DNA from: Sphingomonas sp. ERG5
GTDB lineage: Bacteria; Pseudomonadota; Alphaproteobacteria; Sphingomonadales; Sphingomonadaceae
Assembly: GCF_000803065.1 (NCBI RefSeq)
Contig: NZ_JSXI01000024.1
Span: 186,001-250,000 of the forward strand
Direction: 5' to 3'
Length of the DNA: 64,000 nucleotides
Position numbers and translations under genes: made by a program
The notes under the pieces: model-generated
What the model was told of the DNA's origin: nothing
The model's input: the letters and a program-made list of their open reading frames with translations, nothing else
The model's database searches: none
Shown here: positions 9,579 to 17,772 of the stretch, in pieces
How the letters are laid out: every line of letters starts with the position of its first letter
Position numbering within the stretch: the first letter of the stretch is position 1

Positions 9579-10538
9579 ATGAGCTTGCCCTCCATCCTGC
9601 AGCGCCTGCGCCTGCCCGTCATCGGTTCGCCGTTGTTCATCATCTCCGGTCCGGACCTGGTCATCGCCCAGTGCAAGGCAGGAATCGTCGGCGCCTTCCC
9701 GGCACTCAATGCCAGGCCTCAGGCACAGCTCGACGAATGGCTCCACCGCATCACCGAAGAACTCGCGGCGTGGAATCGCGACAATCCCGATCGCCCGGCC
9801 GCACCCTATGCGGTCAATCAGATCGTCCATCGCTCCAATGAACGGCTCGAAGCCGATCTCGCGACGTGCGCCAAATGGCAGGTCCCTGTCGTTATCACCT
9901 CGCTCGGCGCGCGTGAGGATCTCAATACCGCGGTGCATGGCTGGGGTGGCATCACGCTGCACGACATCATCGATGACCGTTTCGCACGCAAGGCGATCGA
10001 AAAGGGCGCGGATGGCCTGATCGCGGTCGCCGCCGGCGCCGGCGGTCATGCCGGCCGCTTGTCGCCATTCGCGCTGATCCAGGAAATCCGCCAATGGTTC
10101 GACGGGCCGCTTGCCCTGTCGGGCTCGATCGCGACCGGTGACGCGGTGCTCGCGGCACAGGCGATGGGCGCCGATCTTGCCTATATCGGCTCGCCGTTCA
10201 TCGCTACCGACGAAGCCAATGCCGAATCGCGCTACAAGGACTCGATCGTCGCTTCCAAGGCTTCGGACATCGTCTATTCGAACCTCTTCACCGGGGTGCA
10301 CGGCAATTATCTGCGCAGTTCGATCGAAGCGGCGGGGATGGACCCCGACAATCTGCCCGAAGGCGATTTGTCGACGATGAACTTCGGCGGCGGCAATGGC
10401 AGCAAGGCCAAGGCCTGGAAGGAAATCTGGGGCGCGGGCCAGGGAATCGGCGCGGTCTCGGCGATCGAATCCGTCGCGGTGCGGGTGGATCGGCTGGCAC
10501 AGGAATATCTCGCGGCCCGGATGCGACTGGCCGCCTGA
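9579..10538 (+). CDS. Nitronate monooxygenase / 2-nitropropane dioxygenase-like flavoprotein
   Basis: A 319-residue TIM-barrel protein of the NPD-like FMN family. The N-terminus LRLPVIGSPLFIISGPDLV is characteristic, as is the phosphate-binding AAGAGGHAGRLSPFALI followed by ALSGSIATGDAVLAAQAMGADLAYIGS. The putative catalytic His lies in the GGHAG segment. Members oxidise alkyl nitronates with O2; some paralogues act as enoyl reductases or have unknown substrates, so the activity is only a family-level call. The gene is monocistronic, with its promoter in the 118-bp divergent gap shared with the aminopeptidase. Confidence 0.85.
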   Translation: MSLPSILQRLRLPVIGSPLFIISGPDLVIAQCKAGIVGAFPALNARPQAQLDEWLHRITEELAAWNRDNPDRPAAPYAVNQIVHRSNERLEADLATCAKWQVPVVITSLGAREDLNTAVHGWGGITLHDIIDDRFARKAIEKGADGLIAVAAGAGGHAGRLSPFALIQEIRQWFDGPLALSGSIATGDAVLAAQAMGADLAYIGSPFIATDEANAESRYKDSIVASKASDIVYSNLFTGVHGNYLRSSIEAAGMDPDNLPEGDLSTMNFGGGNGSKAKAWKEIWGAGQGIGAVSAIESVAVRVDRLAQEYLAARMRLAA

Positions 10539-10584
10539 AGCTCGCCCGCCCTGCTTTCAGGCCCGGCGCGGGATCAGTCGTAAA

Positions 10585-11046
10585 TCAAAACGCCATCGCC
10601 AGCCGGTCGAACATCGACCGGGCCGGGCTTGCCGCCACGTCCTGGTCCGCCTGGGCATCATCGAGCCGCGCGACGCGGCGATAAAGCTCGGTGCTCGACG
10701 CGATCAGCGCCTGCGCCTGATGCGGCATGGACAGGATCACGGCGGCATCGCTCATCGGCGCGGGGCCGAGGCGGCGTGACGGATCAAGCGCATCGCGCGC
10801 CTGCAATTCGCCGGCATCGACCGCCCGCTGAGTCAGCAGCCAGGCGATGATGTGCATCAGCCGTGTCGTGACCTTCAGCGATTCACAGGAAAAAGACACC
10901 CGGGCCAGCGGATCGAGCGCTTCACGCTCTTCGCGGCCGCCCTCATCGAAATAGCTTCGGGCTTCGTCGGCAAGCACCATCGCATCGACATAGAGTGTGT
11001 CGATCAGCCTGCGGTGGATCCGCGCTTCGGGTGCAAAGCCTTTCAT
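10585..11046 (-). CDS. rcdA: RcdA / DUF1465-family protein
   Basis: A 153-residue, mostly helical protein. It contains the conserved segments FDEGGREEREALDPLARVSFSCESLKVTTRLMHIIAWLL and an MPHQAQALIASSTELYRRVARLD-type region. This matches the alphaproteobacterial DUF1465 family, whose Caulobacter member RcdA is an adaptor that helps ClpXP degrade CtrA. A role in cell-cycle-regulated proteolysis is therefore expected, though it has not been shown for sphingomonads to my knowledge. It lies downstream of a DUF465 gene on the same strand with a 120-bp gap. Confidence 0.72.
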   Translation of the reverse strand: MKGFAPEARIHRRLIDTLYVDAMVLADEARSYFDEGGREEREALDPLARVSFSCESLKVTTRLMHIIAWLLTQRAVDAGELQARDALDPSRRLGPAPMSDAAVILSMPHQAQALIASSTELYRRVARLDDAQADQDVAASPARSMFDRLAMAF

Positions 11047-11166
11047 GGTTCTGAATCTGACATAAACGGAGTGTTAACGACATAGGTCTTGTAGAAAGCT
11101 TTTTCGCTGCTTGCGTCCCAAAGCGGAGCAGTCGGCGAGGCTGGCGCGCATCTTGCCCGCCTTTGG

Positions 11167-11364
11167 TCAGGCAATGATATCCGGGATCATCTGGTCCTCG
11201 AGCATGCCGATCTCGTCGCGCAAGCGCAATTTCCGCTTTTTCAACCGTGCGAGCTGGAGCTGGTCGGTCGATCCCATTTCGAACAGCGCGGCGATCGCGG
11301 AGTCGAGATCGCGATGCTCGATGCGCAGGATTTCCAGGCGCTTGGCGATCTGCGTTTCGTCCAT
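11167..11364 (-). CDS. DUF465 (YdcH-like) small coiled-coil protein
   Basis: A 65-residue protein, MDETQIAKRLEILRIEHRDL at the N-terminus, with LARLKKRKLRLRDEIGML near the C-terminus. This is the classic DUF465 pattern: an acidic/helical start, then a basic KKRKLxLRDEI helix. Function is unknown for the family. A second DUF465 gene is encoded about 220 bp away on the opposite strand. Confidence 0.8.
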   Translation of the reverse strand: MDETQIAKRLEILRIEHRDLDSAIAALFEMGSTDQLQLARLKKRKLRLRDEIGMLEDQMIPDIIA

Positions 11365-11584
11365 CTTTTCCCCATTCCCTGCGCGCCATCCTTAGGATGC
11401 GGACCGGGACCCGGCAACGGTCGTCATCGTCGATGCCGCTTTAAACTGGCTTGTGCCGGGCCTGCGCACGGCCCGCCGCATAAATCGCCTCGACACGTCG
11501 ATTGTCGAAAAATTCGATGAAGACAATTTGCCACCAACGTGGTTCAATCATTCCCCCGCCCAGCAAAGAAGGAGGCTTTCTTCC

Positions 11585-11740
11585 ATGCAAACTGCGCATT
11601 TCTCGGCACTTGAGGCCAAGCACGCCGTGCTCGATCGAAAGATCGAAGCCGAGTCGCAACGCCCGCTCCCCGACACCGTGGCATTGGCGGCGCTCAAGAA
11701 GCAGAAACTTCGCGTCAAAGAGGAAATGACCACACAATAA
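11585..11740 (+). CDS. DUF465 (YdcH-like) small protein
   Basis: A 51-residue protein beginning MQTAHFSALEAKHAVLDRKI and ending with LAALKKQKLRVKEEM, the DUF465 signature. AAGGAGG lies about 9 bases before the ATG at 11585 and fixes the start; the frame is open further upstream but without a good ribosome site. It is divergent from the other DUF465 gene; the two share the LKKxKLRxxxE helix but differ elsewhere. Confidence 0.82.
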   Translation: MQTAHFSALEAKHAVLDRKIEAESQRPLPDTVALAALKKQKLRVKEEMTTQ

Positions 11741-11751
11741 GTGTGCAACCT

Positions 11752-11771
11752 CGCGCGGGCTCGCCCGCGCG
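11752..11771 (+). terminator. GC hairpin after DUF465 gene
   Basis: CGCGCGGG and CCCGCGCG form an 8-bp stem with loop CTCG, starting 12 bases after the stop codon. There is no T-tract, so this is a weak terminator call; it could instead be an mRNA 3'-end stabiliser. Confidence 0.35.
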
Positions 11772-11889
11772 GGGTCTAGGGGCCATCCCCCCATTGTCCC
11801 GCGTGCCAACGCATGCTGGAAAATTAAAATCAACGAATGGCCGAATTAGCCCGCCTCGCAAACAGCGGTCGAGCATTGTGGTTCGGCGT

Positions 11890-12267
11890 TTAGCGCCGCG
11901 TCAGGATCGGCTTGACGAAAACCGGCGTCTTGGTGCCCTGCCCAACCGGTTTGCGCGCCAGCAACGGATCGATCGGGTGCGAGAAAGCGACCCCGACCCG
12001 ACCAGCGGCAGACCATGCCACCTTGCCTGCAACCCAGCCAATCCCGCGAACATCGAATTCGACATCAAGGCCCTGCGGCAAGCCAGTGGCCAGTTCGGCC
12101 ATCAAGCCACCGGCCGACAGGTTGCGCACCCGGAGATGCTGGATTTCATTGCTGCCCGAGACACGGAAATCAGCCATCAGAAACAGGCTGTCGCGCGCCT
12201 CATTGCGGTTACGCGCTGGGTCGTCAGCGGCAAGGCCGCTAAAGGGATCATAAGGCAACTGTTCCAT
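11890..12267 (-). CDS. PilZ-domain protein
   Basis: A 125-residue protein. It has the Arg-rich N-terminal segment NRNEARDSLFL and the second PilZ motif as VRNLSAGGLMAEL (D/N-x-S-x-x-G), followed by a beta-barrel with GKVAWSAAGRVGVAFS. PilZ domains bind cyclic di-GMP. The first motif is not a clean RxxxR, so binding cannot be taken for granted. It lies 87 bp downstream of dksA on the same strand and could be co-transcribed. Confidence 0.8.
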   Translation of the reverse strand: MEQLPYDPFSGLAADDPARNRNEARDSLFLMADFRVSGSNEIQHLRVRNLSAGGLMAELATGLPQGLDVEFDVRGIGWVAGKVAWSAAGRVGVAFSHPIDPLLARKPVGQGTKTPVFVKPILTRR

Positions 12268-12354
12268 CTGGGTGCTCGATCCAACCTCCGTTCGGCACCT
12301 GATAGACCAGAAATTCGTATCGAATCGCTTAAGAGATCACGCGAAATGCGCCGA

Positions 12355-12822
12355 TCAGTCCTCGCGTGACACTTTTTCATGACGCTCGTGACGCTCTTGC
12401 GCTTCCACCGTCATCGTCGCGATCGGGCGCGCTTCGAGCCGGGCGAGCGAGATCGGTTCGCCGGTCACTTCGCAATAGCCATATTCGCCTTCGTCGATAC
12501 GGCGCAGCGCGGCATCGATCTTGGAGATCAGCTTGCGCTGGCGATCACGCGTCCGCAGTTCGATCGACCAGTCGGTTTCGCTCGACGCCCGATCGGTGAG
12601 ATCGGCCTCACGCAGCGAATCGACCTGCAACTGAGTCAGCGTGCCCGCCGCCTCGCGCAGGATCGCATCCTTCCACTGATGCAGCTTGTTGCGGAAATAG
12701 TCCTGCTGACGTGCGTTCATAAACGGCTCGTCCGCGCTGGGGCGATAGCCGTCAGCCGCGTCGTTTGCCGCAATGGCGCCAGGTACTTCGGATTCGTCCA
12801 ATCGATTCAAGACCGTCGCCAT
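12355..12822 (-). CDS. dksA: RNA polymerase-binding transcription factor DksA
   Basis: A 155-residue protein with a coiled-coil N-terminal half (FMNARQQDYFRNKLHQWKDA) and the DksA-type C-terminal module RRIDEGEYGYCEVTGEPISL plus RLEARPIATMTVEAQERHE. Only one of the four zinc-ligand cysteines of E. coli DksA remains; the others are Thr/Thr/Ala, as in the reduced-finger DksA proteins known from alphaproteobacteria. It should bind RNA polymerase and adjust transcription during the stringent response. The ATG at 12822 has AGGAGA about 8 bases upstream; the frame runs to 12909 but that extension is not DksA-like. Confidence 0.9.
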   Translation of the reverse strand: MATVLNRLDESEVPGAIAANDAADGYRPSADEPFMNARQQDYFRNKLHQWKDAILREAAGTLTQLQVDSLREADLTDRASSETDWSIELRTRDRQRKLISKIDAALRRIDEGEYGYCEVTGEPISLARLEARPIATMTVEAQERHERHEKVSRED

Positions 12823-13269
12823 CCCACTCTCCTGTCGATCACTCGATGCTTTTTGCGCATCTCCGGACCGCCCCTGTCCTACCCCTATGATGACCGGGCC
12901 TATAGCCATGCCGTTCCCGCATCACAAGCAACCGACTCACTGAAATAGTTCGATTGTTCCGACGCGCCCTTAGCCGCCCCCTGATTGCACTTTCGTGACC
13001 CCACGGATGTTCGAAGCCCTCGCAAGTCACGGCTCACCGTTAACCTTAAATATTAACGTCCGATTAGTATTAACCGATGAACTGTGCCGCCTTGGCACGT
13101 TAAGGAAACTAATGACGCGGCCACGTCATGAATTCGTCATTTCAGTGCCGAAACATTGGTTAACAGGCTTGAACTTAATAGTTTGTTGGTCCCTTTGGGC
13201 AATAGCGGCAATCCAGCTGCGGTGGTCCCGGATCTGGTGCAGCCGGACCAGTAACGAAAGAGTGACATC
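12823..13269. other. Intergenic region with TTAA-rich block
   Basis: A stretch of about 450 bases between the divergent dksA and the Ser-rich protein gene, with no convincing ORF. It holds AT-rich stretches unusual for this genome. TTAA occurs repeatedly at 13039-13073, including TTAA-N7-TTAG at 13053-13067, one base off the CtrA full site TTAA-N7-TTAA. A further TTAA-N7-GAAC occurs near 13159. CtrA control of the downstream surface protein is possible but not established. Confidence 0.35.
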
Positions 13270-14148
13270 ATGTCTGTGCGGATGGCCTTGGCAAAATTGT
13301 GCGCCTGCGCTTGCGGTGGCGCCCTGATCGGTGGCGGTGCAGTGCACGTCGCGGAAGGTGCGAAGACACGACAGGTCTACGCAACGAAGACGATCACCAA
13401 GCGCGCGGTCAAGCGCGTCGCGGTGCAGCGCAAGGTGAGCAAGGTTCGCCGAGTCGTGACGCAGACTCGTGCATCCTGCCCGCCCGCGGTCGTTACGGTG
13501 ACGAGCCAGGGCGCGCCCATTCCCCTTCCTCCCATCGCTTATGCAGGTCTCGGATCGAGCGGTGAGATGCCGGTCGGTGGCGGCGGCGGTGGCGGCGCAG
13601 CGGTCGTTGGTGGTGGTGGCTTCGGCGGCGGCGGCTTCTTTGCCGGCGGCTTCTTCGGTGGCGGCGGCAGTTCAAGCGGCAGCGGCGGGATCGTCATCTC
13701 ATCCACGTCGAGCGGCGGCTCGACATCAACGAGCGGCGGCTCCACATCAACCGGCGGATCCTCGACCAGCACCGGCGGCGTTTCCAGTACCAGCACATCC
13801 TCGACCGGCGGATCGTCGACCTCCTCGGCCAGCGGCGGTTCGTCGACTTCTTCCTCGTCCTCGACCAGTTCCTCGTCCAGCGGCAATGTGTCGACCTCGA
13901 CATCCTCGTCGGGCAACGTCTCGACGAGCACCTCATCGTCCACCAGCTCGGGCAATTGGAGCAGCAATGGTGGCTGGAGCTCGAACGGCGGCTGGTGCCG
14001 CCATTGCGGCAGCAGCCATGGCAGCAGCGGCAGCAGCGGCACCCCATCGCCCGTACCGGCACCGCCGATGGTTCTCCTGTTCGGTGCAGCCGCGGCAGCC
14101 CTTGTTGCCCGCAAGCGCTTCGCGAAGAAAACCACCGTCGCTGTCTGA
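13270..14148 (+). CDS. Ser/Gly-rich secreted protein with PEP-CTERM-like C-terminal sorting tail
   Basis: A 292-residue protein. A hydrophobic N-terminus (LAKLCACACGGALIGGGAV) is followed by a basic stretch (about 35-65). A Gly-rich block (95-130) then leads to about 120 residues of almost pure Ser/Thr/Gly with repeated SGGSTST and SSSGNVSTSTS units. The C-terminus has three parts: a Pro motif PVPAPP, a hydrophobic helix MVLLFGAAAAALVA, and a basic RKRFAKK. This layout is that of PEP-CTERM/exosortase substrates or the related sphingomonad PEPxxWA type, although the motif reads PAPP rather than PEP. It is probably an exported, possibly glycosylated surface protein. A GAAAGAG ribosome site lies before the ATG. 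Confidence 0.7.
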   Translation: MSVRMALAKLCACACGGALIGGGAVHVAEGAKTRQVYATKTITKRAVKRVAVQRKVSKVRRVVTQTRASCPPAVVTVTSQGAPIPLPPIAYAGLGSSGEMPVGGGGGGGAAVVGGGGFGGGGFFAGGFFGGGGSSSGSGGIVISSTSSGGSTSTSGGSTSTGGSSTSTGGVSSTSTSSTGGSSTSSASGGSSTSSSSSTSSSSSGNVSTSTSSSGNVSTSTSSSTSSGNWSSNGGWSSNGGWCRHCGSSHGSSGSSGTPSPVPAPPMVLLFGAAAAALVARKRFAKKTTVAV

Positions 14149-14170
14149 CGCTCGCACGGCAGCCGATTTG

Positions 14171-14204
14171 AAGGGGCTCCCGCATATCGTGCGGGGGCCC
14201 TTTT
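14171..14204 (+). terminator. Rho-independent terminator after Ser/Gly-rich protein gene
   Basis: AAGGGGCTCCCGCA and TGCGGGGGCCCTT form a stem of about 13 bp with one bulge and loop TATCG, followed by TTTTC. It lies 22 bases after the stop codon. Confidence 0.8.
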
Positions 14205-14325
14205 CATGTCCGGCCGCTCACAACGCGGCCTCGATTTGATCGATCGGATGGCCGGTCGGATCCTTGTCGCGTTCAGTGGCGCTGCGGGTTGCGCGGCGCC
14301 GCCCTCGCCGCCATAGCCTGCGGCC

Positions 14326-15603
14326 ATGCATGATATCCGCCTGATCCGCGAAAACCCCGAAGCTTTTGATGCCGCACTGGCGAAGCGTGGCTTGTCGCCG
14401 CACGCCGCCGAACTGGTCTCGCTCGACGAACGCCGTCGCGCGCTGATCACTGAGGCGCAGGCCGGACAGGCACGCCGCAACGAAGCCAGCAAGGCGATCG
14501 GCGCGGCCAAGGCAGCGAAGGACGAGGCGACCGCCACCACGCTGATGGCCGAAGTCGCGATACTCAAGGAGCGGCTGCCCGCGATCGAAGCGGAAGAAAA
14601 GGAACTCGGCGAAGCGCTGCACCGCCAGCTTGCCGCCATACCCAATTTGCCGCTCGCCGATGTACCGCAAGGTGCCGACGAAGAAGACAATGCGCTGGTC
14701 CATGATCGCGGCACGCCGCCGACCTTTAGCTTTGCGCCAAAGGAGCATGATGCGATCGGCCCCGCACTCGGCCTGGATTTCGAAACCGGCGCCGCGATGT
14801 CCGGCGCACGGTTCACGCTGGTACGCGGCGCTGCCGCCAAGCTGCACCGCGCGCTCGGCCAGTTCATGCTCGACACGCTTGCCGGCGAGCATGGCTATGA
14901 ACAAGTCATCCCGCCGCTGCTCGTGCGCGACGAGGTGATGTTCGGCACGGGCCAGCTGCCGAAATTCGCCGAGGATTCGTTCAGGACGACCGATGGCCGC
15001 TGGCTGATCCCGACGTCGGAGGTATCACTGACCAACATCGTGCGCGAAAAGATCCTCAGCGAGGCCGAATTACCGCTGCGCCTCACTGCCCTCACCCCAT
15101 GCTTCCGTTCCGAGGCGGGCTCAGCGGGGCGCGACACGCGCGGCTTCATCCGCCAGCATCAGTTCGAGAAGGTCGAAATGGTTTCGATCGTCACGCCCGA
15201 GGCGTCCGAGGCCGAGCATGAGCGCATGACGGCTTGTGCGGAGGGTTTGCTCGACGCGCTCGGCCTGCCCTTTCGCCGCATGAAGCTCTGTACCGGCGAC
15301 ATGGGCTTCTCCGCCGCGCGCACTTACGATCTCGAGGTATGGCTGCCAGGACAGGCGCGCTATCGCGAGATTTCGAGCTGCTCGACCTGCACCGATTTCC
15401 AGGCGCGGCGCATGAATGCGCGTTACCGTCCCGAGGGGGAGAAGGCGACTCGCTTCGTCCACACGCTCAACGGCTCGGGTCTTGCGGTCGGCCGGACGCT
15501 CGTCGCGGTGTTCGAGAATTATCAGCAGGAGGATGGGTCGGTCGCGATTCCCGATGTGCTGCAGCCGTATCTCAAGGGCCTCAACCGGCTGGAAGCGGCC
15601 TGA
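14326..15603 (+). CDS. serS: Seryl-tRNA synthetase
   Basis: A 425-residue class II synthetase. It has the N-terminal antiparallel coiled-coil arm (about residues 30-105) that binds the tRNA-Ser long arm, motif 2 around [20 protein letters not shown], and motif 3 near the C-terminus ([19 protein letters not shown]). The length is normal. It begins [21 protein letters not shown], the usual SerS N-terminus. The stop codon overlaps the surE start (TGATG), so serS and surE are translationally coupled. Confidence 0.97.
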   Translation: MHDIRLIRENPEAFDAALAKRGLSPHAAELVSLDERRRALITEAQAGQARRNEASKAIGAAKAAKDEATATTLMAEVAILKERLPAIEAEEKELGEALHRQLAAIPNLPLADVPQGADEEDNALVHDRGTPPTFSFAPKEHDAIGPALGLDFETGAAMSGARFTLVRGAAAKLHRALGQFMLDTLAGEHGYEQVIPPLLVRDEVMFGTGQLPKFAEDSFRTTDGRWLIPTSEVSLTNIVREKILSEAELPLRLTALTPCFRSEAGSAGRDTRGFIRQHQFEKVEMVSIVTPEASEAEHERMTACAEGLLDALGLPFRRMKLCTGDMGFSAARTYDLEVWLPGQARYREISSCSTCTDFQARRMNARYRPEGEKATRFVHTLNGSGLAVGRTLVAVFENYQQEDGSVAIPDVLQPYLKGLNRLEAA

Positions 15604-16367
15604 TGCGTATCCTGCTGACCAATGACGATGGCTATCACGCTCCCGGGCTCAAGGTCCTTGAAGAGATCGCGGCGAAATTCTCCGACGATATCTGGATCGT
15701 CGCACCGTCCGAGGAGCAATCGGGCGCCGGTCATTCGCTGACCCTTAGTCGTCCCATTCGGATTCGCCGTCATGGCGACAAGCGTTTCGCGGTGGCCGGC
15801 ACGCCGACCGACGCGGTGATGATGGCGATTGCCCGGATCATGAAGGACAATCCGCCCGACCTGATCCTGTCCGGCGTCAACCGCGGCGCCAATCTCGCCG
15901 AAGACGTGACCTATTCGGGCACCGTCTCCGCCGCGATGGAGGGCGCGCTCGCCGGGGTGCGCTCGATCGCGCTGAGCCAGGTCTATAGCCGCGAAGGCAT
16001 GGGCGACACGGTGCCGTTCGAAGTTGCCGCAGCGTGGGGCGAGCGCGTACTGCGTCCGCTGATCGCCGCGCCGCTTGCACCGCGCACCCTCATCAATATC
16101 AACTTCCCGGTCGGGGCCGCCGCGGACGTGAAGGGCATTCGCGTCGTCAATCAGGGTCTGCGCGATTATGGCCGGTTGCAGATCGTCACCAATCGCGATC
16201 CGCGCGGCTATGAATATCATTGGTTCGGGCTTGGCCCGACGGTGGAGACTCCGGCACATTCAACCGATCTGGAGGCAATTGCCGAGGGTTTTGTCGCCGT
16301 CACACCCCTCCATCTCGATCTGACGCATCATGAATCGCTCGACATGCTGAACGCGGCGTTTACCTAG
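15603..16367 (+). CDS. surE: 5'/3'-nucleotidase SurE
   Basis: A 254-residue protein with the SurE metal site [15 protein letters not shown] at the N-terminus, and VAPSEEQSGAGHSLTLSRP and LSGVNRGANLAEDVTYSGTV as the conserved substrate loops. It removes phosphate from nucleoside monophosphates, with a role in stationary-phase survival in other bacteria. The ATG at 15603 overlaps the serS stop; the frame is open upstream but that part is serS read in another frame. It is followed by nlpD after 37 bp, matching the widely conserved surE-nlpD neighbourhood (pcm is absent here). Confidence 0.96.
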   Translation: MRILLTNDDGYHAPGLKVLEEIAAKFSDDIWIVAPSEEQSGAGHSLTLSRPIRIRRHGDKRFAVAGTPTDAVMMAIARIMKDNPPDLILSGVNRGANLAEDVTYSGTVSAAMEGALAGVRSIALSQVYSREGMGDTVPFEVAAAWGERVLRPLIAAPLAPRTLININFPVGAAADVKGIRVVNQGLRDYGRLQIVTNRDPRGYEYHWFGLGPTVETPAHSTDLEAIAEGFVAVTPLHLDLTHHESLDMLNAAFT

Positions 16368-16404
16368 GGAAAACCAGCCGGGGGGCTGGCTTGGGGGACG
16401 AGTC

Positions 16405-17484
16405 ATGGGGGCAAGTATCGGATACCGCATCGCGCCGCTCACGGCGCTGATGCTGCTGAGCGCGTGCATTCCTGGCGGGGATCGGCCGGAGCGTCCGCGC
16501 TACCCTGATTACGAACAGCCGCCCCGTCCCAGCGACACCTACGAACGGCATCGGTTCGACGAAGGCGTCCAGCAATTGCCCAGTGCGCCGTCTGCCTGGC
16601 AGGCGCGCCCGGTTTCCGCCGATGCGCGCTCGATCAGCGCGATGATCTATACCGTCCGCGCCGGCGATACGCTGCGTGGTATTGCCGATCGCACCGGCTC
16701 CGGGTCGGAGGCGATCGCCCGCGCCAATGGATTGCGGCCACCGTTCGTGATTCGCCCCGGCCAGCAGCTCGAAATCCCTGCCGGCCGCTATCATCTCGTT
16801 CGTGCCGGGGAGACCGGCATCGCCATCGCGCGCGCCTATGGCATCGACTGGTCACGGATCATTGCCGCGAACGATCTGATCGAACCCTATGTCCTGCGCG
16901 CCGGCATGCGTGTGCTGATTCCGGCTGCGTCGAGCGGCAAGACGAGCATCGAGGAACGCGCCGCCGCGTTCCGGCTCGGCGTCGACGACATCCTGACCGG
17001 CGGCGAACCTGCACTGGCGACCAACCAGCGCCCCTCGCGCCCGATCAGCACGCCGAATCGCGTCTTGCCCTCGACCGCCGCCATCGCGCAGCCGGAGCGG
17101 TTGCGTGGCGCCTTTGCCTGGCCAGTCCATGGCCGCCTGGTCGGCCGTTTCGGCCCGGGCGCTAGCGGCGAGAAGAATAATGGCATCAAGATCGCGGTGC
17201 CGGTCGATACCCCGATCCTCGCCGCGGCGGACGGCGTGGTCGCTTATGCCGGCGATGAGATCGCCGCGCTCGGCGGGCTGGTGATCCTCAAGCATGGCGA
17301 TGGCTGGACCACGGTCTATGGCCATGCCAGCCAGTTGCTCGTCCAGCGCGGGCAAGCGGTGAAGAAGGGCCAGACCGTGGCGATGTCGGGCGATTCGGGC
17401 TTTGCCGACCGCCCCGAGGTGCATTTCGAGTTGCGGAAAGGACGCACGCCGGTCGATCCGCTGGGGCAGCTGCCGCCGCTTTAG
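16405..17484 (+). CDS. nlpD: NlpD-like LysM/LytM-domain lipoprotein
   Basis: A 359-residue protein with a lipoprotein signal (lipobox LLSAC, Cys at about residue 21). It has two LysM domains (about 74-125 beginning IYTVRAGDTLRGIADRTG, and 128-178 beginning HLVRAGETGIAIARAYG) and a C-terminal M23/LytM domain from about 235. The LytM metal site is degenerate: the usual HxxxD reads NNGIKIA, while later GHA and HFE elements persist. It is therefore probably not an enzyme but an activator of cell-wall amidases at division, as NlpD and EnvC are. It follows surE, as in many proteobacteria. Confidence 0.9.
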   Translation: MGASIGYRIAPLTALMLLSACIPGGDRPERPRYPDYEQPPRPSDTYERHRFDEGVQQLPSAPSAWQARPVSADARSISAMIYTVRAGDTLRGIADRTGSGSEAIARANGLRPPFVIRPGQQLEIPAGRYHLVRAGETGIAIARAYGIDWSRIIAANDLIEPYVLRAGMRVLIPAASSGKTSIEERAAAFRLGVDDILTGGEPALATNQRPSRPISTPNRVLPSTAAIAQPERLRGAFAWPVHGRLVGRFGPGASGEKNNGIKIAVPVDTPILAAADGVVAYAGDEIAALGGLVILKHGDGWTTVYGHASQLLVQRGQAVKKGQTVAMSGDSGFADRPEVHFELRKGRTPVDPLGQLPPL

Positions 17485-17560
17485 GTCGTCGTTTATTTCT
17501 GATTAAATATCTGAAATATAATGAATTATGTAGAATGATCGCCGAAACGCTACGGACGAG

Positions 17561-17588
17561 GATATGTTACATACCGGTGTAACATATC
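17561..17588. promoter_or_regulatory. Inverted repeat GATATGTTACA-N6-TGTAACATATC
   Basis: Two perfect 11-base arms flank TACCGG in the 288-base gap between nlpD and tyrS, about 185 bases before tyrS. The surrounding 17485-17560 is AT-rich. The site has the size and symmetry of a TetR- or GntR-type operator, but no regulator gene is adjacent. It has no T-tract, so it is not a standard terminator. I see no gene in the rest of the gap; the short frame beginning inside the repeat is not convincing. Confidence 0.5.
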
Positions 17589-17772
17589 TCGCCGCTGCCC
17601 TTCCCTTCGATCCTGTCCCGCCATCCTGTCGCCGGCGGCGATTCAATCATCATACTGCATCCGGCAAGCTCTCCTGTGCCGGACGTGTGCCGGCACGCTC
17701 TTTCTCAATGTCCGAAACAGGCAAGAGTTCGGTATTTTCGCCCGCCGGAAAATCCTCTAAGCGCCGCGCATC

